From assembly GCA_902796815.1 (NCBI GenBank), contig CADBQL010000146.1:1-16035 (forward strand): 16,035 nucleotides of DNA, in the 5' to 3' direction. The position numbers and the translations under genes were made by a program. Origin of the DNA: an uncultured Coriobacteriaceae bacterium (lineage in GTDB: Bacteria; Actinomycetota; Coriobacteriia; Coriobacteriales; Eggerthellaceae). This document shows, piece by piece, positions 7,271-13,974 of this stretch; position 1 is the first letter of the stretch, and the number at the start of each line of letters is the position of its first letter. Below the pieces are notes generated by a model that was not told the origin of the DNA, did not search any database, and saw nothing but the letters and a program-made list of their open reading frames with translations.

Positions 7271-7951
7271 CTAATAGGGAAACATGAGATTGAACAGGTT
7301 GTAGGCTGTAAGATTCAGATATGCGCCAATCGGATTGACGTGCAAAATCTCAGGCACCAGGATAACCACGACGAGAAAAATAGGCAACGCATACTGCTGG
7401 ATCTTGTAATACGTGTTCAAATGTTCGACTGGGCAAAAGAACGCGAAAATCGATGAGCCGTCAAGCGGAGGGATCGGCAAGAGGTTGAAAAACATCAAGA
7501 ACAAGTTGATAAGCACGTAATACGGCAAAAAGTACAAGAACACGTAGGCGAGCACTTCGCTGCTGCTCACAAGCTCGCCGAGCGGAAGCGCCGCTTGGCA
7601 CGCCCACGCCACAATTACGCCGACAATAGCTTGCAGCAAGTTAGCCGCAGGACCAGCCAATCCTACGATCAGGTCACCCTTTCGCGGATTCTCGAAATAC
7701 CGCGGATTGTACGGCACAGGCTTCGCGTATCCGAAAATCGGCATGTTCGCAGCCATAAGCAACAACGGCATGAGGACGGTCCCAAACGGGTCGATGTGCT
7801 TCAGAGGGTTGAACGAAAGCCTCCCCTGTTTTTGCGCCGTCGGATCGCCGAGTTTGTACGCGGCAAAGGCGTGCCCCATCTCATGAAGCACGATAGCTGG
7901 CACGAACGCCAAAATGGAACAAATTATGTACGGTATCGAAAGGTCGCCCAT
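7271..7951 (-). CDS. Site-2 protease family (M50) membrane metalloprotease
   Basis: This 226-residue membrane protein is an intramembrane zinc protease of the M50 family. HEMGH (23-27) is the HExxH zinc motif in the first membrane segment, and NLLPIPPLDGS (156-166) carries the second conserved motif with the metal-binding Asp. Several hydrophobic segments fill the rest (about 8-22, 95-122, 133-160, 188-203). No PDZ domain is present, so it belongs to the small YwhC-like group rather than the RseP group. Start is uncertain: the ATG at 7951 gives a natural N terminus but GGAG lies 14 bases away; an in-frame TTG at 7978 has no better site. M50 genes directly upstream of scpAB are a recurring arrangement in Gram-positives, but the substrate is unknown. 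It heads the minus-strand chain. Confidence 0.85.
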   Translation of the reverse strand: MGDLSIPYIICSILAFVPAIVLHEMGHAFAAYKLGDPTAQKQGRLSFNPLKHIDPFGTVLMPLLLMAANMPIFGYAKPVPYNPRYFENPRKGDLIVGLAGPAANLLQAIVGVIVAWACQAALPLGELVSSSEVLAYVFLYFLPYYVLINLFLMFFNLLPIPPLDGSSIFAFFCPVEHLNTYYKIQQYALPIFLVVVILVPEILHVNPIGAYLNLTAYNLFNLMFPY

Positions 7952-7970
7952 AACGGGATATCTTACTCCA

Positions 7971-8037
7971 TTGGACAAGTTAGGTGATGACGTGTACCAT
8001 TAATGTATCGAAATCGCACTAATGGTTTTTGAAAGGA
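7971..8037 (+). promoter_or_regulatory. Divergent promoter region and operator-like dyad between the M50 gene and uspA
   Basis: A modest candidate promoter for uspA is TTGGAC (7971-7976), an 18-base spacer, then TACCAT (7995-8000). Overlapping the -10 is an inverted repeat, ACCATTA (7996-8002) against TAATGGT (8020-8026), extendable to nine positions with one mismatch, with centres about 24 bases apart. That geometry fits a dimeric repressor or activator site. The uspA ribosome binding site AAAGGA is at 8032-8037. The promoter hexamers are weak and not certain; a matching promoter for the M50 gene was not identified. Confidence 0.35.
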
Positions 8038-8043
8038 ACACTC

Positions 8044-8547
8044 ATGGCTCGTTATGGAAGAATCTTCGCAGCGCTCGACGGTGGCGACACCCAGGAAGCG
8101 GTCATCCGCCGCACTTTCTCAATCGCCCATGACAACGATGCTGAAGTGCTGCTCGGCCACGTCATCGACTCCGCACTGTTCGAAACGGGCGGCGTGCGTC
8201 GCGAGCAAATCGCAAATGCCAACCGAGAGGCCATCGAGAAAGCTCTCGAGCTCCAGCTCACGCGCGCCCGCAACGATGAGCACGTAGCCTCTGTCGACAT
8301 CCAGGTCCGCGTCGGCCGTATCGGCGAGACGCTCGTGAACGATCTAATCAAGCCCTTCGATCCCGATCTGGTAATCTGCGGCGTCCGCGGCCTCTCGAGC
8401 GTCAAGTACGCGTTCGTCGGCAGCGTTTCGACCCACCTCATCCGCCATTGCGACTGCGACGTGCTCGTCGTCCGCCCCGAAGCCATCGAGGAGATTCCGT
8501 ATCACGAGTACGAGGAAGCTGCCGCCGCCGCTGCCACCAAAAAGTAG
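8044..8547 (+). CDS. Universal stress protein, UspA family
   Basis: This is a single-domain Usp protein of 167 residues, cytosolic, with the ATP-binding signature G-x2-G-x9-G-S at 113-127 (GVRG then GS), which marks the nucleotide-binding type. The N terminus RIFAALDGG is the expected first strand; the C-terminal tail is a run of alanines and a lysine pair after the fold. The chosen start is ATG 8044, with AAAGGA 6 bases upstream; an in-frame TTG at 8029 lies before that site and is rejected. It is the only plus-strand gene in the window, transcribed away from the M50-scpAB chain and towards lutC. A strong terminator follows. Usp proteins respond to starvation and stress; the specific role here is unknown. 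Confidence 0.93.
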   Translation: MARYGRIFAALDGGDTQEAVIRRTFSIAHDNDAEVLLGHVIDSALFETGGVRREQIANANREAIEKALELQLTRARNDEHVASVDIQVRVGRIGETLVNDLIKPFDPDLVICGVRGLSSVKYAFVGSVSTHLIRHCDCDVLVVRPEAIEEIPYHEYEEAAAAAATKK

Positions 8548-8574
8548 CTCAAGCAGCAACGTTTCCTTGAAAGC

Positions 8575-8602
8575 AAAAGCCCCGCAATCGCGGGGCTTTT
8601 TT
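8575..8602 (+). terminator. Rho-independent terminator of uspA
   Basis: AGCCCCGC (8578-8585), loop AATC, GCGGGGCT (8590-8597), then an uninterrupted run of T to 8602. Preceding A residues extend the pairing to 11 bp. It lies 27 bases after the uspA stop. The A-run on the left also gives it some activity on the minus strand, where lutC ends. Confidence 0.93.
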
Positions 8603-8647
8603 CGTGACTCATTTAGCCAACTCGTTTTGGCAGGACAAAATGAATCG

Positions 8648-8679
8648 CCGAGCGAGTGGGGGTGGAGCCACCCGCTCGG
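8648..8679 (-). terminator. Hairpin after lutC, probable end of the lut transcript
   Basis: On the minus strand, 9 bases after the lutC stop, CCGAGCG pairs with CGCTCGG (outer arms 8673-8679 and 8648-8654), with GTGG and CCAC continuing the stem inside a single mismatch. It is followed by a weak T-rich stretch rather than a clean run. With the uspA terminator just beyond, transcription from both sides is likely to stop in this 140-base convergent gap. Confidence 0.6.
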
Positions 8680-8688
8680 GCAAAATCT

Positions 8689-9399
8689 TTACTCGACGAC
8701 TACGTAACGCACGTACATAGGACCATGGACACCCTCAACGCGCACAAGCTCGATGTCAGCCGTGGCAGACGGTCCGCTGATGAAGCAGATCTGGGACGGA
8801 AGCTTTCCGTCAGCGTCAGCGTAAGCCTTCATGACCGTGAGCATCGTCGGCTCAATGGTCGCGGCATCCACGACGGCAATGTGCACGAGCGGAAGCAGGC
8901 TGACAGCACGTCCGCAAGCAGGACTCGTCGGCTGCACGACCGTGCCCGTCTCGGCGATGCCGGCGCTCGCGTAGGTGACACCGTATGTCGCGACATAGGC
9001 GGCATCGACGTTGGCCTGGCCTTTTGCCTCGTCCCACACGGTTACGTCAGACACCTTCTCCTCGGCGGCCAACGCATCGTAAAGACCCGCTGTGGCAAAA
9101 CGCTCGTCGGAGGCGCACACAACCGTGCACGCTTCGCCCGTCTCGGGAACGCCTTCACCGACGATGCTTGCCACGCACGCGGCGAGCTCATCGCGCTTGC
9201 AGCGCTTGACCTGCACGCGAATCTTCTCGGCCTCGGAAGCAAACATGTCGACCAATTCGGCAGCCGATTTGCCATCCGTCACGCGCCATGGCACGAATTC
9301 CCATTCGGGAAGATCGACATGTTCGGCTACTACATCATGCTCGAGCTGCTTGGAGATGGGGTTGAGCAGATCGCTTAAAGACTTGTTTCCCAGTGCCAT
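8689..9399 (-). CDS. lutC: Lactate utilization protein C (LUD domain)
   Basis: LutC is the third subunit of the LutABC iron-sulfur complex that oxidises L-lactate to pyruvate. The 236-residue product is a single LUD domain, with the signature AETGTVVQ followed by GRAVSLLPLVHIAVV, and near the C terminus ISGPSATADIELVRVEGVHGP, closely matching the YkgG/LutC family. The ATG at 9399 overlaps the lutB stop by one base (TAATG), so translation is coupled. It is the last gene of the unit; a hairpin terminator follows. As in other LutC proteins, no iron-sulfur cysteine motif is present. Confidence 0.93.
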   Translation of the reverse strand: MALGNKSLSDLLNPISKQLEHDVVAEHVDLPEWEFVPWRVTDGKSAAELVDMFASEAEKIRVQVKRCKRDELAACVASIVGEGVPETGEACTVVCASDERFATAGLYDALAAEEKVSDVTVWDEAKGQANVDAAYVATYGVTYASAGIAETGTVVQPTSPACGRAVSLLPLVHIAVVDAATIEPTMLTVMKAYADADGKLPSQICFISGPSATADIELVRVEGVHGPMYVRYVVVE

Positions 9400-10844
9400 T
9401 ACTTACCACCGCCTTGTTGCTTCTTGTGCTCCTTGAACCAGGTGCGGAAGCGCGTCTCCGAAAGGCAATCAAAGTCGCGCGTCGACGTCCAACCCTTGAC
9501 AACCGGAATCCATGCGCTGTCTTTCGCAAGCGCGTCCTCGCCATGGGCGAGCTTCTTCATCACGGGCGTGCCCATTTTCATCGCGTAATTGTACACATCC
9601 ACATTCGACCACATGAGAGCGAGCGCCTTGAAGATTGGCACTTCGATGGCGTGGTTCTTGCCCTGTTCGACGATGTTGATGCGGTGCTGACGAATCAAAT
9701 CGTGGATCGGGATGCTCACAGGGCAGTGCTCGGTGCAAGCACCGCAGAGCGAGCATGCGAACGCCATCGAGTCGATGTCGTCATACCCAACGAGGCCCGC
9801 AGTGAGGACGATGCCCATGGGACCTGGGTAAATCGAGCCGTAGCCATGACCGGTAATGTGACGATACACCGGGCAGATGTTGAGGCACGCTCCGCAGCGC
9901 ATGCAGCGCAGCATATCCGAAAACTCACTGTTGGCAAGCGTATGGCGCCCATTGTCCATGAGCACGATATGCACTTCCTCCGGACCGTCGACCTCGCCGG
10001 CACCCCGCGGACCGCTGTCGAGGCTGAAGTATGCCGTCATCTTGGCACCGACCGCGCTGCGCGGCAGCAACGCGAGCATGGTATCAAGCGACTCGAGATC
10101 GGGCACGATGCGATCGATGCCCACGAACACAATTTGGACTTTGGGGAACGAATCGACCATACGGCCGTTGCCTTCATTCGTGACGAGCGTCACCGAGCCA
10201 GTCGATGCGACGGCGAAATTGCAACCGCGAATGCCGACCTCAGCGTCCATGAACTCCTTGCGCAAAATCTTACGCAGGAAGTGCGTAATCTCCTCAGGCA
10301 CCGAAGAGCCGTCATAGCCACGCTTCTCCTTGTAAATCTTCATGATGGCTTCGCGGTCGAAATGCAGCGCGGGAACGACGATATGCGAGGGCTTTGATCC
10401 GGCCGTCTGCAGGATGTTCTCGGCACAGTCGGTCTCGATAATCGTGATACCGGTTTCCTCGAGGACCTCGTTGAGACCGACTTCCTCAGTCATCATCGAC
10501 TTGGACTTAACGGCATAGCTCGCTCCGTGCTTTTCGAAAATATCGAGCACTTCCCACAGCGCGTCATCGCCTGTCGGCGCGTAATGCATGATGCAGCCGT
10601 TGGCCTCGGCGTTCTCAGCGAACTGCTTGACGTAGTAGTCGAGGTTGTCGGTCACGTGGTTGCGGACCTCGGTCGCGTGCATGCGAAGCTGCTGCCAGCC
10701 TATGCCCATTTCCTTGACGAGCTCGCCGCGCTTGGTATAGAAGACTTCCTGCGCCGTACGAATCGCGTTATGCTTGAATTCGTCTTTCAGGCCCTCGGTA
10801 ACGCGCTCGCGCAGGGTTTCGTCGGTATTGTACAGAATCGACAT
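9399..10844 (-). CDS. lutB: Lactate utilization iron-sulfur protein B
   Basis: LutB carries a LUD domain followed by a ferredoxin-like region and probably passes electrons within the LutABC lactate-oxidising complex. The 481-residue product matches the family length. Two 4Fe-4S motifs are intact: CMRCGACLNICP (cysteines 314, 317, 320, 324) and CSLCGACTEHCP (364, 367, 370, 374). The LUD part includes STGSVTLVTNEGNGR (214-228). The ATG at 10844 comes 2 bases after the lutA stop, with AGGGGG overlapping the lutA end as ribosome binding site. The stop overlaps lutC by one base. The cytosolic cofactor chain beyond LutB cannot be read here. Confidence 0.95.
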   Translation of the reverse strand: MSILYNTDETLRERVTEGLKDEFKHNAIRTAQEVFYTKRGELVKEMGIGWQQLRMHATEVRNHVTDNLDYYVKQFAENAEANGCIMHYAPTGDDALWEVLDIFEKHGASYAVKSKSMMTEEVGLNEVLEETGITIIETDCAENILQTAGSKPSHIVVPALHFDREAIMKIYKEKRGYDGSSVPEEITHFLRKILRKEFMDAEVGIRGCNFAVASTGSVTLVTNEGNGRMVDSFPKVQIVFVGIDRIVPDLESLDTMLALLPRSAVGAKMTAYFSLDSGPRGAGEVDGPEEVHIVLMDNGRHTLANSEFSDMLRCMRCGACLNICPVYRHITGHGYGSIYPGPMGIVLTAGLVGYDDIDSMAFACSLCGACTEHCPVSIPIHDLIRQHRINIVEQGKNHAIEVPIFKALALMWSNVDVYNYAMKMGTPVMKKLAHGEDALAKDSAWIPVVKGWTSTRDFDCLSETRFRTWFKEHKKQQGGGK

Positions 10845-10846
10845 GG

Positions 10847-11593
10847 CTACCCCCTCGAATCCAGAATCTGCGCGATGTGCATGACGCGAATATCGCGGTC
10901 AAGACGCCCGTCTGAGCGCATACGGCCGAGCGCACCCTTGATGTTGAGAAGGCATGGCACGTCTGCGCCGCACACCACGTTCGCGCCCGTCTCGATAATC
11001 GTCCGGCATTTCTCATAGACAACCTCGCCGGCAATTTCGGGCTGCTTGAACGAGAACGTTCCACCGAACCCGCAACAACGGTCGGCGTGCTCCATCTCGC
11101 GATACTCGAGGCCACGCACGTTGTAGAGCAGTTGCAGCGGCGGTTCCGAAATGCCGAGCAAACGCGTGACGTGACAGCTCTTGTGATAGGTGACCGTATC
11201 GTTGAAGGTTGCGCCGACGTCAGTCACACCGAGCTGGTTGACGATGTAGTCCGTAAACTCGTAGCAGCGCTTCGCGAGTTCTTCGGTACGCTTCAGATAC
11301 TCGGGCTCGTCAGCAAACACGATCGGGTAATCGTTGATGATGGCGTTCATGCACGAACCAGTGAGAGAAACGATGACGTCGTATTCCGGTGAGTCGTATG
11401 CATCGATGATCATCTTTGCAGCTGGCACCATTTCCTTAACATAGCCCGAGTTAATCAGGCCCTGCGCACAGCAAACCTGCTTCTCGGGAAGCTCGAGATC
11501 GCAGCCGAGCCGTTCGAGCACGTTAACGGCCGCGATGCCGATTTCCGGGTATATCATGTCCACCATGCAACCCGGGAAAAACGCGATTTTCAT
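10847..11593 (-). CDS. lutA: Lactate utilization protein A (CCG-domain iron-sulfur subunit)
   Basis: LutA is the cysteine-rich-domain subunit of LutABC. The 248-residue product has two CCG-type domains: the first with FPGC (Cys9), CCAQG (41-45) and GSC (Cys81), the second with HKSCH (Cys140) and CCGFGG (173-178). The first domain has CCA where CCG is usual, but the cysteine pair is kept, so the cluster ligands appear complete. The chosen start is ATG 11593, 5 bases behind AAAGGGG; an in-frame ATG at 11611 overlaps that site and adds six unrelated residues. It is first in lutABC, 188 bases after lldP, with its own candidate promoter in the gap. Proteins of this type also occur as glycolate oxidase or heterodisulfide reductase subunits; the lutBC neighbours settle the call. 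Confidence 0.94.
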   Translation of the reverse strand: MKIAFFPGCMVDMIYPEIGIAAVNVLERLGCDLELPEKQVCCAQGLINSGYVKEMVPAAKMIIDAYDSPEYDVIVSLTGSCMNAIINDYPIVFADEPEYLKRTEELAKRCYEFTDYIVNQLGVTDVGATFNDTVTYHKSCHVTRLLGISEPPLQLLYNVRGLEYREMEHADRCCGFGGTFSFKQPEIAGEVVYEKCRTIIETGANVVCGADVPCLLNIKGALGRMRSDGRLDRDIRVMHIAQILDSRG

Positions 11594-11645
11594 CTGTCCC
11601 CTTTCTCTCATTTGGAACCCGCTTCTAAACTAGAGCGATACCCTT

Positions 11646-11651
11646 ATTATA
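11646..11651 (-). promoter_or_regulatory. Candidate -10 box for lutABC
   Basis: A perfect TATAAT on the minus strand lies 52 bases before the lutA ATG. No good -35 is at 16-18 bases (the best is the TTTCA region at about 15-16). A word GCATGCGGT, also found upstream of lldP, lies about 25 bases upstream of the -10 (11676-11684), a place where an activator or repressor could act. This suggests lutABC can be transcribed apart from lldP. Confidence 0.45.
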
Positions 11652-11737
11652 CGCGAACAACGACCCGTGAAACGGACCGCATGCAGCACCACAATCAACG
11701 CCTGTAACGAGGCGGAGCATGAGAGACCCCATGCGCG

Positions 11738-11772
11738 AAGCGTGCCGGTATCCAAAAGATACCGGCACGCTT
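11738..11772 (-). other. Strong 15-bp hairpin just after the lldP stop
   Basis: Arms 11738-11752 and 11758-11772 are perfect 15-base complements (AAGCGTGCCGGTATC against its reverse complement) around a 5-base loop. It begins 9 bases after the lldP stop. On the minus strand it is followed by CGCGCATGG, not by a T run, so it does not look like a canonical intrinsic terminator in the direction of lldP. The short TTTT run is on the other strand. It may mark or protect the 3' end of lldP mRNA or reduce read-through into lutA. Confidence 0.7.
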
Positions 11773-11781
11773 TTGCAAAAA

Positions 11782-13461
11782 CTACGGAAGGATAAACGCG
11801 AGCACGCTCGATTGCAGACCGACGAGAATGCACGTGCCGATAAGGAACGCGACCGACCAGGGAAGCACCTGCTTCATGATGTCGGCCTCGCGCACCTGCG
11901 TCGCAACGGCCGCGATGGCCAGCGACTGCGGGCTGATCATCTTTCCGACGACACCGCCCATGGTGTTTGCTGCCAAGAACAGGTCGGGCGTGACGTTTTG
12001 CAGCGCCGGGTTAGCCATGGCCGCAGAGTACTGCAGGCCGGCGAACAGGGCGTTTGCACTCGTGTCGGAACCCGTGACAGCCGTGCCGACCCAACCGAGC
12101 GTCGGCGAGATAACCGGGAACGCCGGGCCCGAGCCCGAGAGGAAATCGCCGATCGTGATGGTCTGGCCGCTGAAATTCATGACATAGGCCAGCGAAAGGA
12201 CGAGCACGATCGTGAGCGCCGAGAAACGCATCTTGTAGAAGGTTGTGCCTATGGCCTTGAAAGCCGCGCCCATTGTCATCTTGTAACGGCCATTCTCCGT
12301 GTTAATCGTATAGACGAGCGCCGAAATGAAACCCGCTACAAGAAGCATCGTACCCGGCGTAGAGAGGAAGTTCAGGTTGAACGTCGTGCCCGGGTCTTTT
12401 CCAGCAGCGCTCAGAACCGCGCCACCCGAAATAATCGGCCAGGCGATCTTGATATCGGTCTGGGAAAGGATGGTCGGGATACCGAGCTTGCATATGCCGA
12501 AGACGACCACGACGATAACGTAGGGAACGAGCGCCATGAACGTGCGCTTAGCATTGAGGTCAGACGTGCCCGATTCGGCCAACGACGGCAATCCGAAACG
12601 CTCCCTCACGCCATCTACGCCCTTGGGCTTCCAGAAGCGCATAAAGACCACGATGGCGCACATGCCGACGAGTGATGCGATAACGTCGGTGAGCTCGTAG
12701 GCGAAGTGATTTGAGCACCACCACTGCGTGATCGCGAACGAAACTCCAACGACCATGGCCGGCAGCCAGCAATCCTTGGCACCTTGCTTTCCGTCGAGGA
12801 TGATGACGAGCAGGAGCGGCACGAACATCGCGAACAGCGGCGCCTGATAACCGACGATAGCGGCAATGTGCTTGGCGGTTTCGGCTGCAACAGTTGCATC
12901 ACCGCCAGCAACCATGGCACCCGCCGTCGTAATGGGCGTTGCCACGGCGCCGTAAGCTACGGGAGCCGTGTTTGCGAGCAAGACGGCGAGCGCAGCGCGC
13001 TTTGGTTTGACACCAAGCGCGAGGATCATCGTCGCGGTAACCGCGATGGGCGCGCCAAAACCGGCAAGCGCCTCGAGCAGGCCGCCGAAGCAAAACGCGA
13101 TCATCATCGCCTGGATACGGATGTCGCCACCGCCGACCTGGTCAAAAAACTTCCGCAGGTCCTCTGAACGACCGGAAACGACCGTCACCTCATAGAACCA
13201 AACTGCCATGCAGATGATATAGACGATCGGGAAAGCACCGAACGCAGCACCTTGAGTTGCCGAAACGAGCGCCAATCCCGCAGGCATCTGAAACCCGATG
13301 ATGGCTACGAGAAGCGCTGCCGCGAGAGCTACAACGGCTGAGATGTGCGCCTTTGCCTTAACCCCCAACAACATTATGAAGAATACGACGAGTGGCACGC
13401 ACGCAACAAGGGCCGAAAGACCTAAGTTGCCCGCTACCGGGTCAAGCAATGCTTGGAACAT
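11782..13461 (-). CDS. lldP: L-lactate permease, LctP family
   Basis: LldP is a cytoplasmic-membrane proton-coupled lactate (and glycolate) importer. The 559-residue length and the run of hydrophobic segments spread over the whole protein fit the LctP family. Family landmarks visible include GGLLEALAGFGAPIAVTATM (about 106-125) and, near the C terminus, ALFAGLQ and ANTMGGVVGKMISPQSLAI. The ATG at 13461 has GGGGAGG 5 bases upstream. The gene precedes lutABC in the same direction, so uptake and oxidation of lactate are encoded together. A hairpin follows the stop and a long AT-richer upstream region with repeated words precedes the start, suggesting separate control. Transport specificity for L- versus D-lactate cannot be fixed from sequence. 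Confidence 0.95.
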   Translation of the reverse strand: MFQALLDPVAGNLGLSALVACVPLVVFFIMLLGVKAKAHISAVVALAAALLVAIIGFQMPAGLALVSATQGAAFGAFPIVYIICMAVWFYEVTVVSGRSEDLRKFFDQVGGGDIRIQAMMIAFCFGGLLEALAGFGAPIAVTATMILALGVKPKRAALAVLLANTAPVAYGAVATPITTAGAMVAGGDATVAAETAKHIAAIVGYQAPLFAMFVPLLLVIILDGKQGAKDCWLPAMVVGVSFAITQWWCSNHFAYELTDVIASLVGMCAIVVFMRFWKPKGVDGVRERFGLPSLAESGTSDLNAKRTFMALVPYVIVVVVFGICKLGIPTILSQTDIKIAWPIISGGAVLSAAGKDPGTTFNLNFLSTPGTMLLVAGFISALVYTINTENGRYKMTMGAAFKAIGTTFYKMRFSALTIVLVLSLAYVMNFSGQTITIGDFLSGSGPAFPVISPTLGWVGTAVTGSDTSANALFAGLQYSAAMANPALQNVTPDLFLAANTMGGVVGKMISPQSLAIAAVATQVREADIMKQVLPWSVAFLIGTCILVGLQSSVLAFILP

Positions 13462-13741
13462 AGTACCTCCCCTAAGATCCTATACCCCACAGAGTTGCAC
13501 CGCATAACTCATATACGCTAAACAAAGCGCATGCGGTACAAGACTGCTTCCTTGGTGCATATTCTATATGTTAATTGGTCAAAAAGCACAAACGTATGCG
13601 GCATGCGGCGCATTTGCGTCGTATATGGCACAAGTATGCCTTTTTTGGTCTGCGCTATTTGAACGTATTAAGAGTTACCTGGCATTCATTGGCGCCAGCC
13701 ATGAGAGCACTCATTGCTGCTCACGGGGGTCTGCACGTCCC
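13462..13741 (-). promoter_or_regulatory. Upstream region of lldP: no gene, repeated operator-like words
   Basis: These 280 bases carry no supported gene. The lldP ribosome binding site (GGGGAGG) is at its right-to-left end. ACCGCAT (13499-13505) and ATGCGGT (13531-13537) form an inverted repeat with a 25-base spacer; further away ATGCGGC is repeated head to tail (13596-13609). The longer word GCATGCGG occurs at 13529 and 13601 and, on the minus strand, upstream of lutA. A possible promoter is TTATGC, 17 bases, TATAGG on the minus strand close to the start, but the -35 is poor. A small ATGAG-AGCA-CTCAT dyad is at 13701-13714. Confidence 0.35.
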
Positions 13742-13847
13742 GCAAAACCCCAGGTGAGAACGCGCATCGGCTTGTCCTCGTAGCTTTGGAATTTTTTAGT
13801 TTGTGTCTGCGGAATCGCCGATGTCGCGCCCTCACCTGGGGTTTTGC
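13742..13847. repeat. Long imperfect inverted repeat (about 30-base arms) between secY and lldP
   Basis: Arm 1 (13742-13771) and arm 2 (13817-13847) match over 17 perfect bases at the outside (GCAAAACCCCAGGTGAG against CTCACCTGGGGTTTTGC). They continue after a two-base mismatch with CGCG and, past one extra base, CATCGGC. The loop (13772-13816) is 45 bases and AT-richer. Either strand of RNA would form a long stem. It lies beyond the secY terminator and about 280 bases before lldP. No open reading frame or transposase is inside. It could be a MITE-like element, a structured RNA or a bidirectional terminator; I do not recognise the family. Confidence 0.8.
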
Positions 13848-13909
13848 TCTGAAATCACGCTGGCTCAGTGAACTGAAACGAACGCCTTGTTACACATCGA
13901 GCCAAATTG

Positions 13910-13941
13910 AAAGGGCGAGAACCGCTCGGTTCTCGCCCTTT
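13910..13941 (-). terminator. Terminator of the rplO-secY unit
   Basis: AAGGGCGAGAACC (13911-13923), loop GCTC, GGTTCTCGCCCTT (13928-13940), a perfect 13-bp stem extended by one A-T pair. On the minus strand it is followed by TCAATTT, a broken T-rich tail, 34 bases after the secY stop. A TTTT run on the other side makes it potentially bidirectional. Its position shows that transcription of secY ends here rather than continuing into adk, as is usual in spc operons. Confidence 0.85.
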
Positions 13942-13974
13942 TCGAAGTGAATCTTGCGCTGTAACTGCGACTGG

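Noticed and set aside
8029..8043. TTG start for uspA
   Set aside because: It lies ahead of the AAAGGA ribosome binding site, which is well placed for the ATG at 8044.
13568..13950. Small plus-strand reading frames of 60-78 codons upstream of lldP
   Set aside because: No ribosome binding sites, no family resemblance, and two of them run into the inverted repeat arms; better explained as chance openness.
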